Below the pieces are notes generated by a model. The model worked only from the letters and a program-made list of their open reading frames with translations, did not search any database and was not told the DNA's origin. A stretch of DNA of 7,202 bases from Treponema sp. (GTDB taxonomy: Bacteria > Spirochaetota > Spirochaetia > Treponematales > Breznakiellaceae), in contig JAIROB010000017.1 in the NCBI GenBank assembly GCA_031257695.1, positions 1-7,202 of the forward strand, in the 5' to 3' direction. A program made the position numbers and the translations under genes. Below, piece after piece: positions 1-5,572 of this stretch. Each line of letters begins with the position of its first letter. The first letter of the stretch is position 1.

Positions 1-3
1 TTA

Positions 4-60
4 CACAGATTAACGCTGATTTTAGCCTCTTTAATCTGTGAAAATCAGCGTAATCAGCGG
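4..60. repeat. Interleaved inverted repeat (A-B-A'-B')
   Basis: Four blocks are seen. CACAGATTA at 4-12 is complementary to TAATCTGTG at 32-40, and ACGCTGATTTT at 13-23 is complementary to AAAATCAGCGT at 41-51. A partial extra copy, AATCAGCGG, follows at 52-60. The blocks are in A-B-A'-B' order, so this is two ~20-bp units head to head rather than a simple hairpin. From memory, similar AATCTGTG/AATCAGCG repeats occur between genes in many unrelated bacteria; I cannot confirm that here. The element may continue beyond the left edge. No gene was seen in bases 1-181. Confidence 0.75.
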
Positions 61-118
61 ACTTTCCTGTTTCCCGTTTTCTTAACTTGTTGACAGTGGG
101 AAGTCTCCCCCTCGCTCC

Positions 119-197
119 AAAGCCTGCGGCTTTTACGCTACCCCCTCTCCGGGGGCTCCGCCCCCGGACCCCCGCCGGGGTTTCAAAGCCCTGCGGC
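119..197. repeat. Cluster of GC-rich palindromes
   Basis: Three perfect small palindromes are packed together. AAAGCC-TGC-GGCTTT is at 119-133. An 8-bp stem CCGGGGGC/GCCCCCGG with loop TCC is at 149-167. CCCCG-C-CGGGG is at 170-180. A near copy of the first, AAAGCCCTGCGGCT, follows at 185-198. The first hairpin is followed by TTTT on the plus strand and could be a weak terminator. None has a T-run suited to ending purL on the minus strand. This is best read as a REP-like intergenic repeat cluster. The AGCCTGCGGCT core recurs at 4451-4461. Confidence 0.6.
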
Positions 198-332
198 TGA
201 TCCCCCTGGTCATGGCGGCCGCAGCCCTGCTGCTCCTTTGCCCTGGGCGCATTTCTCCTTGCGTCCTGCGGCGCCATCCAGGACCTGCTCGCCGGAATTA
301 CCGGACGCAGTATTACTACTGAAAGTATTTGA
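182..332 (+). pseudogene. Small lipoprotein remnant, frame broken by one base
   Basis: Frame 2 reads a hydrophobic stretch, LRLIPLVMAAAALLLL, with an ATG at 212. Frame 3, from base 240, reads ALGAFLLASC followed by GAIQDLLAGITGRSITTESI and a TGA at 330-332. Removing one T in the CTCCTTTGCC stretch (234-242) joins them into an ideal lipoprotein signal peptide: positively charged start, hydrophobic core, lipobox LASC. The Cys is residue 19 counting from the ATG, and the mature part is only about 21 residues. The size is entericidin-like, but I see no specific family match. No Shine-Dalgarno site precedes ATG 212, and the upstream KALRL codons overlap the GC-palindrome repeat, so the original start may be lost. 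The 3' end overlaps the convergent purL stop by 17 bases. It could also be a sequencing error in a live gene, a frameshifted gene, or chance. Confidence 0.4.
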
Positions 333-3300
333 CCCCGGCTTCAAAGATTCGCTGCGTTTTATTTCCCGGTATGTTGGTGTGCACGTATTCGCCGCAGCGT
401 TCCGAGTGGGCCATCTTTCCAAGAACCCTGCCGTCGGGGCTGGCGAGCGCCTCAATGGCGAAGTCCGATCCGTTGGGGTTGTGGGGCTCCGCCATGGCGG
501 GCCGGCCCCGGGCATCCGCGTAGCAGAAGGGGACCTGGCCGGAGGCGAAGAGCGCCCTGCCTTCCTCTTCCCGGATAACGACACGGCCCTCTCCATGGCT
601 TACGGGGAGGACATGGACCGCTCCGAGTTCCTCCAGGGAAAGCCAGGGCGAAGCCGCGGAAATAACTTTAGTGCGGACCATCCGGGAAACGTGGCGGCCT
701 ATGCGGTTAAAACTCAGGGCGGGCATGGAAGGATCCGCCCTGCAATACCGGCCGTAGGGAACCAGCCCCAGCTTGATCAGCGCCTGGAAGCCGTTGCAGA
801 TGCCCAGGATCAGACCGGAGCGAAGTTCCAGCAGTTTTGTTACTTCCTCCGCAATGGCGGGGGAACGGAACACATTGGCGATAAACTTTCCCGATCCGTC
901 CGGCTCGTCCCCGGCGCTAAAACCCCCGGAGAGCGCCAGGATCTGCGCTTCCCCAATGGCCGCGGCCAGTTCCCGCCGGGACTCCAGAATGTCGCCGGAA
1001 TTCCGGTTCCTGAAAATGACCAGCCTGGTCCGCGCCCCGGCCCTGCGGAAAGCCCGCTCCATGTCCCATTCGCAGTTGGTGCCGGGAAACACCGGCAGAA
1101 CCGCCAGAGGCCGCGCCGCCTCCGGGGACCGGGAAACAGCAGCGCTGCTCCGGTGCTTTCCCGGCTGCTTTGACCGGGCGGCTCCCGCGGCTATGGCCTC
1201 CGCTAAAGCAGCGTCGGATCCGGGGACGGAGCCGGGGCCGGGAACGGCCGGTTCCGCCACGGTGGCGCCCGACGAGGTCTGGGGATAGACCTGCGCCAGG
1301 GGAAGCTCGTAGGCCCGGCGCAGCGCCGCCAGGGTCTTTTCCTCCCCGCCCAGGCGAAAAACCGGCTCGGACAGGGTCCGCGCTGCCAGGACCCAGGACG
1401 GCGCGGGGGCAGCGGAATTTCGCAGCAGCGCTGTTCCTTCCTCAGGATCATTAAGCTCCGCCAACACGGCGCCTTGATGCAGGCCCGGCGCCGTCAGGGC
1501 CCCGGCGTTGAGGTCCAGGCCGGCCATGTTGCCAAAGGCCATGAGCGCCAGCGCCGCGGCCACGCCCCCGGATCCCACGGGGTAGGCGGCGCTGACCAGG
1601 CCCCTGGCGGTCAGGGCGGAGAGGGCGTTCATGTTTGCCTTAAACACATCCCACTCGTCTTTGCCCGGATCCTGATACAACAGTATTACTACGTTGCCCG
1701 GCTTGCCGCTCAGGGCGCCGGAACGGACGGTCCGGGCCGGGGCGGTTCCCGCGGCAAACGCGACCAGGGCCGGCGGAACGGACAAATCTATGCCCTTGGC
1801 CTGGTCCCTGTAGCTGCCGGACATGGAGTCCTTGCCGCCAATGGCGGGGACCCCCAGGGCCAACTGCGCTTCCAGGGCGCCCAGAAGCGCGGCCAGGGGC
1901 TTGCCCCAGGCTTCGGGGCTGTCCATTCGTTCAAAGTACTCCTGGAGCGAAATCCGGGCCGTCCGGGGATCGCCCCCCAGACAGGCGTATTTTGCCAGCG
2001 CTTCCCGTATAGCGCCCTTGGCGCCTTCGTAGGGGCTGCGTTCCGAGAGGTCCGGATCGTAGCCAAAACTCATCAGGCTGGCGGTGAGGCTCTCCCTGGG
2101 AAAGGCATCCCCTTCCGCCGTGGCGAGCAGCGCCGCCATGCCGCATTCCGGGGTGCCCTGTTCCGCCCCGCCCCAGGGGAAGAGCGCCGAGGCAGCGCCC
2201 ACGGATCCGTCGAACCGTTCCTGCAGGCCCCGGCGGCTGCCGCTCCTGAGGGAGCCCAGTTCCCGCTCCAGCCGGTCTAAATCGCAGGGCATATCCTCCG
2301 GCTCCGTGTCGCGGGCTGTCCCTGCCGCGGCGCCTATCACCGCCGCAGCGGAGCGGGGAGCGCCGTTGGAGCCGAGGAAGCGCCGGGACAGGTCCACGAT
2401 GGTCTTTCCCCGCCAGCTCATCCTGAGCCGGGGGCCCCCGTCGGCATCCGCCGGGGCAGGGGGCGTTTCATCCCCGGCGCCCCCGGCGGTGACCACGGCA
2501 ATGACCGCGGCGTCCAGGTTTTCCACGGCGGCAAAGCGGATCAGCGCGTCTGCGTCGGAGGGGGCGGCCACCACCGCCATACGCTCCTGGGATTCGGAGA
2601 TGGCCAGTTCAATACCGTCCAGGCCCGCGTACTTTTTAGGAACGCTGTCCAGGGCAATGTCCAGGCCGGGGGCGAGTTCCCCCACCGCCACCGCAACGCC
2701 CCCCGCTCCGAAATCGTTGCAGCGTTTGATCAGCGCTGTTACTTCGCTGTTACGAAAGAGGCGCTGGAGTTTCCGCTCCTCCACGGCGTTGCCCTTCTGC
2801 ACCTCCGCGCCGGCGGTTTCCACCGACTCCCCGGTGTGCGCCCTGGAGGAGCCCGTGGCGCCGCCTATGCCGTCCCGTCCGGTCTTGCCCCCCAGCAGTA
2901 GCGCCAGGTCCCCGGCCGCGGGCTCTTCCCGGCGCACCCAGGCCCGGGGAACCGCAGCGATCACCGCGCCCAGCTCAAAGCGCTTGGCGAGGAAGCCCGG
3001 GTGGTAGAACTCCGACACCTGCCCCGTGGCAAGCCCTATCTGGTTGCCGTAGGAGGAGTAACCCGCGGCCGCTTCCCGGGCAATCTTCAACTGGGGAAGT
3101 TTTCCCGGCAGGGTGTTTGCCAGGCTGCTCCGGGGATCCGCGCCCCCGGAGATCCGCATGGCCTGGTGTACAAAGGCCCGGCCGGAGAGGGGGTCCCGGA
3201 TGGCGCCCCCAAGGCAGGTTGCCGCGCCGCCGAAGGGCTCAATCTCCGTTGGGTGGTTGTGGGTTTCATTCTTAAAGAGCAGCAGCCAGGGCTCGGCGAC

Positions 3301-4293
3301 GGGCTCCTCCCCCGGGGCATTGCGAAATTCGGCCCGGATCCTGATGGAACACGCGTTGATCTCGGCGGACTCGTCCAGGTCTTCCAAAAGACCCCGTTTT
3401 TTCAATATCCTGGCGCCGATGGTGGCTATGTCCATGAGGGTCCGTTTCCGCTGTTCCGCTCCTTCGCCGTAAACCTCCCGGCGGGCTTCTTCGTAGAGGG
3501 CCAGCGCCCGTTTCAGGCCGGAGGCGGCGTCCCCGGACAGGTCCAGGGTTATGGTTTCCAGGGCGGTGGCAAAGGTGGTGTGCCGGCAGTGGTCGGACCA
3601 GTAGGTGTCCAGGACCCGCAGCTCCGCAAGGCTGGGGTCCCGGCCGCAGGAACGGAAATGATCCCGGCAAAAGAGGAGATCCTCCACGGACATGGCAAGA
3701 CCGTAGCGCCCGGCCAGCGCGGCCAGTTCCGGGCCGTCCATGGCGGTAAAGCCGGAGACCTCCGGCACATCCCCCGGCTCCGGGGCGGTAAATTCCAGGC
3801 TTGCGGGGAGATCCAAAGCGGCTTCACGGGAATCCACGGGGTTGATCAGGTACTGTTTCAGGGCTTTCAGGGCATCGCCGGGGACGGGCTCGTCGCTTTC
3901 CAGTATAAAGATACGGGCGGTATGCACCACCGGACGGATGCCGGCCGCCAGCTCCACGCATTGTTCCGCGGAATCGGAGCGCTGGTTGTACTGGCCGGGG
4001 ATATACTCAATCCCAAAAACAGCGCTGCCCGGCGGAGCGGGGTCGTCGTAAAACACCGCGTCGCACTGGGGTTCGGAAAAGACCAGATCCACCGCGGCCC
4101 TGAACTGTTCCTGACTGAGCTTTGCCACGTCGTAGCGCTGCAAAACCCGGAAGCGCCGCAACGCGGCCAGGCTTGGGCAGCGGGCGCCCAGGAAACTAAC
4201 AATATCGGATTGCAAAAGCCGGGCTTCAATATCAAAACCCGCCCTCTTTTCCACAAACACCCGCCGTACCGGGGTATGGCCGCTATTTTGCAT
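316..4293 (-). CDS. purL: Phosphoribosylformylglycinamidine synthase, single-chain
   Basis: This enzyme catalyses step 4 of de novo purine synthesis in the cytoplasm: FGAR + glutamine + ATP give FGAM. All domains lie on one 1325-aa chain. An N-terminal PurS-like domain spans about 1-150 (RRVFVEKRAGFDIEA). A linker carries SDHCRH (233-238), including the catalytic His region. The first AIRS/FGAM half has NETHNHPTEIEPFGG (342-356) and the glycine-rich GGKTGRDGIGGATGSS (468-483). The second half has PAIGGKDSMSG (816-826). The C-terminal glutamine amidotransferase has GICNGFQ with nucleophile Cys1166 and the HSER motif giving His1296 and Glu1298, so the triad is intact. The ending (GEYVHTNIPGNKTQRIFEAGVKYF) is typical of the clade II, Firmicute-type PurL rather than the E. 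coli type. An Ala/Gly/Pro/Ser-rich linker at about 1005-1062 makes it somewhat long. The ATG start is supported by AGGAG five bases upstream. The stop is TAG. No strong terminator follows. Confidence 0.97.
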   Translation of the reverse strand: MQNSGHTPVRRVFVEKRAGFDIEARLLQSDIVSFLGARCPSLAALRRFRVLQRYDVAKLSQEQFRAAVDLVFSEPQCDAVFYDDPAPPGSAVFGIEYIPGQYNQRSDSAEQCVELAAGIRPVVHTARIFILESDEPVPGDALKALKQYLINPVDSREAALDLPASLEFTAPEPGDVPEVSGFTAMDGPELAALAGRYGLAMSVEDLLFCRDHFRSCGRDPSLAELRVLDTYWSDHCRHTTFATALETITLDLSGDAASGLKRALALYEEARREVYGEGAEQRKRTLMDIATIGARILKKRGLLEDLDESAEINACSIRIRAEFRNAPGEEPVAEPWLLLFKNETHNHPTEIEPFGGAATCLGGAIRDPLSGRAFVHQAMRISGGADPRSSLANTLPGKLPQLKIAREAAAGYSSYGNQIGLATGQVSEFYHPGFLAKRFELGAVIAAVPRAWVRREEPAAGDLALLLGGKTGRDGIGGATGSSRAHTGESVETAGAEVQKGNAVEERKLQRLFRNSEVTALIKRCNDFGAGGVAVAVGELAPGLDIALDSVPKKYAGLDGIELAISESQERMAVVAAPSDADALIRFAAVENLDAAVIAVVTAGGAGDETPPAPADADGGPRLRMSWRGKTIVDLSRRFLGSNGAPRSAAAVIGAAAGTARDTEPEDMPCDLDRLERELGSLRSGSRRGLQERFDGSVGAASALFPWGGAEQGTPECGMAALLATAEGDAFPRESLTASLMSFGYDPDLSERSPYEGAKGAIREALAKYACLGGDPRTARISLQEYFERMDSPEAWGKPLAALLGALEAQLALGVPAIGGKDSMSGSYRDQAKGIDLSVPPALVAFAAGTAPARTVRSGALSGKPGNVVILLYQDPGKDEWDVFKANMNALSALTARGLVSAAYPVGSGGVAAALALMAFGNMAGLDLNAGALTAPGLHQGAVLAELNDPEEGTALLRNSAAPAPSWVLAARTLSEPVFRLGGEEKTLAALRRAYELPLAQVYPQTSSGATVAEPAVPGPGSVPGSDAALAEAIAAGAARSKQPGKHRSSAAVSRSPEAARPLAVLPVFPGTNCEWDMERAFRRAGARTRLVIFRNRNSGDILESRRELAAAIGEAQILALSGGFSAGDEPDGSGKFIANVFRSPAIAEEVTKLLELRSGLILGICNGFQALIKLGLVPYGRYCRADPSMPALSFNRIGRHVSRMVRTKVISAASPWLSLEELGAVHVLPVSHGEGRVVIREEEGRALFASGQVPFCYADARGRPAMAEPHNPNGSDFAIEALASPDGRVLGKMAHSERCGEYVHTNIPGNKTQRIFEAGVKYFQ

Positions 4294-4298
4294 GAACG

Positions 4299-4351
4299 CT
4301 CCTGGACAGCGAAGTTGTCCCTATCTTAGCGGGAAAAAGGCGGAGTGAAAA
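4299..4351 (-). promoter_or_regulatory. Putative purL promoter, leader hairpin and SD
   Basis: Read on the minus strand: a -35-like TTTTCA (4346-4351, 4/6 to consensus), a 17-bp spacer, then a -10-like TAAGAT (4323-4328, 4/6). Transcription would begin near 4317-4319, giving a leader of about 25 nt. That leader begins with a 5-bp hairpin, GGACA/TGTCC (4304-4308 with 4316-4320), directly followed by the Shine-Dalgarno AGGAG (4299-4303) five bases before the ATG. The SD is convincing. The promoter boxes are moderate matches and inferred only. Confidence 0.45.
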
Positions 4352-4387
4352 GGGCGGGGGGATTCAGCAATTCCGAGTTTGGGCGCA

Positions 4388-4414
4388 TTTTTACACGCCT
4401 CCGGCGCGTAAAAA
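4388..4414. repeat. 27-bp palindrome upstream of purL
   Basis: TTTTTACACGCC (4388-4399) faces GGCGCGTAAAAA (4403-4414) across a 3-base TCC loop: 12 pairs with one imperfect pair. With A-run and T-run flanks it could act as a bidirectional terminator or as an operator about 60-85 bp upstream of the purL -10 box. No regulator family is recognised from it. Confidence 0.5.
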
Positions 4415-4420
4415 CCGGGC

Positions 4421-4485
4421 TTTTCGGGGCGCCGCTACCGCTTCGGCCCCAGCCTGCGGCTGTGGCGCGCTTCGCGCCCCCTACA
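4421..4485. repeat. Second cluster of small GC palindromes
   Basis: Consecutive short dyads are seen. There is an imperfect GGGGC/GCCCC dyad at about 4426-4450. AGCC-TGC-GGCT (4451-4461) matches the core at 121-131. GGCGCG-CTT-CGCGCC (4464-4478) is a perfect 6-bp stem. These resemble REP-type intergenic palindromes. Bases 4486-4540 contain nothing I can name. Confidence 0.5.
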
Positions 4486-4568
4486 ATCCCTTGCGCGGAA
4501 GACAGCCCTTCGCACAACGCCGTCCCTGGCACAGAACCTCCGGACCAAGTCTTAATGCGTCAACGCCA

Positions 4569-4626
4569 ACAAAAAACCCCCGCGACCCAGGCCCCCTATG
4601 GGCCCCTTTACACGGCACGGGGACGC
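4569..4626. repeat. Intergenic repeat, copy 1
   Basis: This ~58-bp segment recurs in diverged form at 5317-5376 in the same orientation. Both read A-rich tract, C-rich tract, GCGACCCA (4582-4589), GGCCCCC, then CGGCACGGGGACGC (14 identical bases, 4613-4626). Just upstream, CCGGAC-AAGTC-T-TGCGTC (about 4539-4560) resembles 5477-5499 within the right-hand palindromic element. The right end forms the left arm of the inverted-repeat element at 4616-4719. Confidence 0.65.
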
Positions 4627-4719
4627 TTGGGACAAAGGCGGGGGGCGGCGGATTCTACAGGCAAGTGAGCGCCGGGCATACTCCGCCGCCCCCCGTTTTA
4701 GTCTACAGGCGTCCCCGTG
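4616..4719. repeat. Inverted-repeat element, left (104 bp)
   Basis: Outer arms CACGGGGACGC (4616-4626) and its complement (4709-4719) pair over 11 bp. Inner arms CGGGGGGCGGCGGA (4639-4652) and its complement (4682-4695) pair perfectly over 14 bp. The 29-nt loop is 4653-4681, and the middle of the stem is imperfect. TCTACAGGC occurs as a direct repeat at 4654-4662 and 4702-4710. No open frame or transposase is associated. It shares its arm motif with the element at 5321-5553, so the two look like members of one non-coding palindromic family. Confidence 0.7.
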
Positions 4720-4763
4720 GGGATATGAGACAGAAACGTATATTCTTACCTGCGATGTATGTT

Positions 4764-4838
4764 TTACAGAGCGCGGCAATTCAGATAAGGGCTGATCCTT
4801 AAAGAGAACACCGAAGTTTCCAGCCGGGAGTAAGCCAT
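4764..4838 (-). CDS. Possible 24-aa small ORF downstream of riboswitch
   Basis: ATG (4836-4838) to TAA (4764-4766) encodes MAYSRLETSVFSLRI followed by nine more residues; no family is recognised. GGAAGG (4848-4853) lies nine bases upstream of the ATG, an acceptable Shine-Dalgarno site. It is the only frame downstream of the cobalamin riboswitch, on its strand and before purL, for which I see a ribosome site. It is about 200 nt from the riboswitch end. Its ribosome site and start lie in the loop of a 12-bp hairpin (4805-4866). It could equally be chance, so this is a weak call. Confidence 0.15.
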   Translation of the reverse strand: MAYSRLETSVFSLRISPYLNCRAL

Positions 4839-4877
4839 AGATCCTAACCTTCCGCTTCGGTGTTCTTATCACCGAAG
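4805..4877. promoter_or_regulatory. Three-segment mutually exclusive hairpin
   Basis: AGAACACCGAAG (4805-4816) pairs perfectly with CTTCGGTGTTCT (4855-4866), a 12-bp stem with a 38-nt loop. The same 4855-4862 block can instead pair with CACCGAAG (4870-4877), an 8-bp stem with a 7-nt loop. The two structures cannot coexist, which is the architecture of an attenuator or translational switch. On the minus strand the longer stem encloses GGAAGG and the ATG of the possible small ORF. The function is inferred and the strand is uncertain. Confidence 0.45.
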
Positions 4878-4881
4878 GACG

Positions 4882-4946
4882 CGGCGCCCTCGCGCCGGGT
4901 TTTGGTAGCGGAGAAGATTCATTCCCGCGGACCATGCCGCGGGTTT
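4882..4946 (+). terminator. Two GC hairpins with short T-runs
   Basis: CGGCGC-CCTC-GCGCCG (4882-4897) is followed by GGTTTT. CCCGCGG-ACCATG-CCGCGGG (4924-4943) is a perfect 7-bp stem followed by TTTA. Both could be weak intrinsic terminators on the plus strand, but the T-runs are short and no plus-strand gene precedes them. On the minus strand they have no T-run. Confidence 0.3.
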
Positions 4947-4985
4947 ACTTTCAGAACCACACTGAAAACACTGGATACTGGCTTA

Positions 4986-5004
4986 CTGATATTCAGCTTT
5001 TTTT
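4986..5004 (+). terminator. Short hairpin with T7 run
   Basis: CTGA-TAT-TCAG (4986-4996) is followed by CTTTTTTT (T7 at 4998-5004). The local stem is only 4 bp. A competing 7-bp pairing joins CTGAAAA (4962-4968) to TTTTCAG (5001-5007). The T-run is good but the stem is poor. No upstream plus-strand transcript is evident, so this is a marginal call. Confidence 0.2.
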
Positions 5005-5040
5005 CAGGTCCGCTTCTCGAAACCTAAAAAAATAAGGACA

Positions 5041-5199
5041 GGCACACCAAAGTCTCCTGGCTTATGGGCCGTTCCCCGCGGGCCTTCCCAGGCGCCTGCG
5101 CCCAGTGACCGTTTACGGCGGTTTTTCCCAATCACAGTTACGGACTAGCGGAGGAATCCCGGCGCTCAACCGGCCGCCTCGCTTCCTTTGAAATATGCC
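5041..5199 (-). promoter_or_regulatory. Cobalamin (vitamin B12) riboswitch
   Basis: Read on the minus strand, the conserved core appears in the right order. P1 is GGCAUA (5194-5199) with UGUGCC (5041-5046). P3 is AGGAA with UUCCU. P4 is CCGG-UUGAGCG-CCGG with a 7-nt loop. Then come AACUGUGAU (5131-5139), GUCACUG (5103-5109), a short GGCGC/GCGCC hairpin and GGGAAGG (5083-5089), and finally the B12 box AGCCAGGAGACU (5051-5062). This order and these motifs are diagnostic of the cobalamin aptamer. The usual CCUGCC end of the B12 box is altered. A T7 run follows on the minus strand (5026-5032), but no strong terminator stem precedes it. No recognisable cobalamin transport or synthesis gene lies downstream. 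The next good gene, purL, is about 750 nt away with its own apparent promoter, so the element looks orphaned. Confidence 0.9.
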
Positions 5200-5205
5200 A
5201 ACCTG

Positions 5206-5234
5206 ACTGTAAAGCAATTCCCCCAACCTGTCAA
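5206..5234 (-). promoter_or_regulatory. Sigma70-type promoter of the riboswitch
   Basis: On the minus strand, a perfect -35 TTGACA (5229-5234), an exact 17-bp spacer and a -10 TACAGT (5206-5211, 4/6) are seen. The predicted start, six to eight bases downstream, falls at about 5198-5200. That is exactly where the riboswitch P1 strand GGCAUA begins, which independently supports both calls. Confidence 0.75.
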
Positions 5235-5281
5235 GGAGAAATTCAGCGTCCCCCGCTAACCCATCTTAGGTCTATAGGAGC

Positions 5282-5405
5282 ACGCACACACACCGTGTAA
5301 TGGGGTATCGGCAGAAAACAAAAAGTCCCTGCGACCCAAGGCCCCCACCATGGACCTCTACCCGGCACGGGGACGCACACAAACCTTGTAATGGGGGGAT
5401 GGTAG
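5282..5405. repeat. Direct repeat, 33 bp, 91 bp apart
   Basis: 5282-5314 and 5373-5405 have the same length without gaps and agree at 26 of 33 positions. Both begin ACGCACACA, share TGTAATGGGG, and end in AG. The second copy forms part of the left arm of the large palindrome. Nearby, GCGTCCCCCGCTAACCC (5246-5262) resembles GCGTCCCCGCTGACCC (5494-5509). Together these show that the tract grew by duplication. Confidence 0.65.
5317..5376. repeat. Intergenic repeat, copy 2
   Basis: This is the diverged second copy of 4569-4626, in the same orientation. It has AACAAAAA, GCGACCCA (5331-5338), GGCCCCC, CTCTACCCGG (copy 1 has CTTTACACGG) and the identical CGGCACGGGGACGC (5363-5376). Its right half belongs to the left arm of the 5321-5553 palindrome. 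Confidence 0.65.
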
Positions 5406-5553
5406 TGGAATCGCTTACCGCCCGCATTTGAGCGTAGCGAACGAGCGGGCGGCAAGCGAGTTCCGCTACCAGGCCCCCGGACAAAGTCCTAGTGCGTCCC
5501 CGCTGACCCCCAACCGGGGCCATGGGGGGGAAAGCTTAACCGCGGGGCCTTTT
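5321..5553. repeat. Large imperfect palindrome (~233 bp) before murB
   Basis: One dyad axis near 5435 relates many blocks. TGGTAGTGGAA...CCGCCCGC (5400-5425) pairs with 5445-5471 with few mismatches and one bulge around a 19-nt loop (5426-5444). GGGGACGCAC (5369-5378) pairs perfectly with 5492-5501. CCATGG (5348-5353) faces CCATGG (5520-5525). AAAAG (5321-5325) faces CTTTT (5549-5553). All pairs sum to the same centre within 2-3 bases. No coding sequence or clear target duplication is seen. It resembles a decayed MITE or REP/BIME-type element, or DNA encoding a long hairpin RNA. Its right end overlaps the putative murB promoter. Confidence 0.75.
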
Positions 5554-5564
5554 CGTGCTACCAT
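5536..5564 (+). promoter_or_regulatory. Putative murB promoter, extended -10
   Basis: TTAACC (5536-5541, 4/6 to the -35), a 17-bp spacer and TACCAT (5559-5564) preceded by TG at 5556-5557 form an extended -10. Transcription would start near 5571, only about two bases before the murB ATG, so the message would be nearly leaderless. Consistently, no usable Shine-Dalgarno site is present: the only AGG ends two bases before the ATG. Confidence 0.4.
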
Positions 5565-5572
5565 AGCTAGGC

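Noticed and set aside
238..1173. 311-codon plus-strand open frame opposite the purL 3' end
   Set aside because: Its composition is a shadow of the amidotransferase domain of purL, with no domain and no ribosome site.
2084..3007. 307-codon plus-strand open frame inside purL
   Set aside because: It is Ser/Pro/Arg-rich antisense sequence typical of GC-rich shadows; purL is intact on the other strand.
3001..4329. 442-codon plus-strand open frame opposite the 5' part of purL
   Set aside because: It is antisense to well-conserved purL, lacks recognisable domains, and is expected from the high GC content, which keeps the opposite frames open.
4552..4935. 127-codon minus-strand open frame after the riboswitch
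   Set aside because: It would have been an attractive riboswitch target, but it runs through the inverted-repeat element, lacks a ribosome site, and its Arg/Pro/Gly-rich protein resembles no family.
316..5199. purL as the gene controlled by the cobalamin riboswitch
   Set aside because: The distance is about 750 nt, several strong hairpins intervene, purL has its own apparent promoter and SD, and B12 control of purine synthesis is not an established pattern.
4540..5555. CRISPR array
   Set aside because: The repeats are few, diverged, unevenly spaced and palindromic at differing scales; there are no regular repeat-spacer units and no cas genes.
4294..5572. tRNA, tmRNA, SRP RNA or rRNA gene in the long intergenic region
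   Set aside because: I looked for cloverleaf-like arms, terminal CCA and known conserved cores and saw none; only the cobalamin aptamer matched a known RNA.
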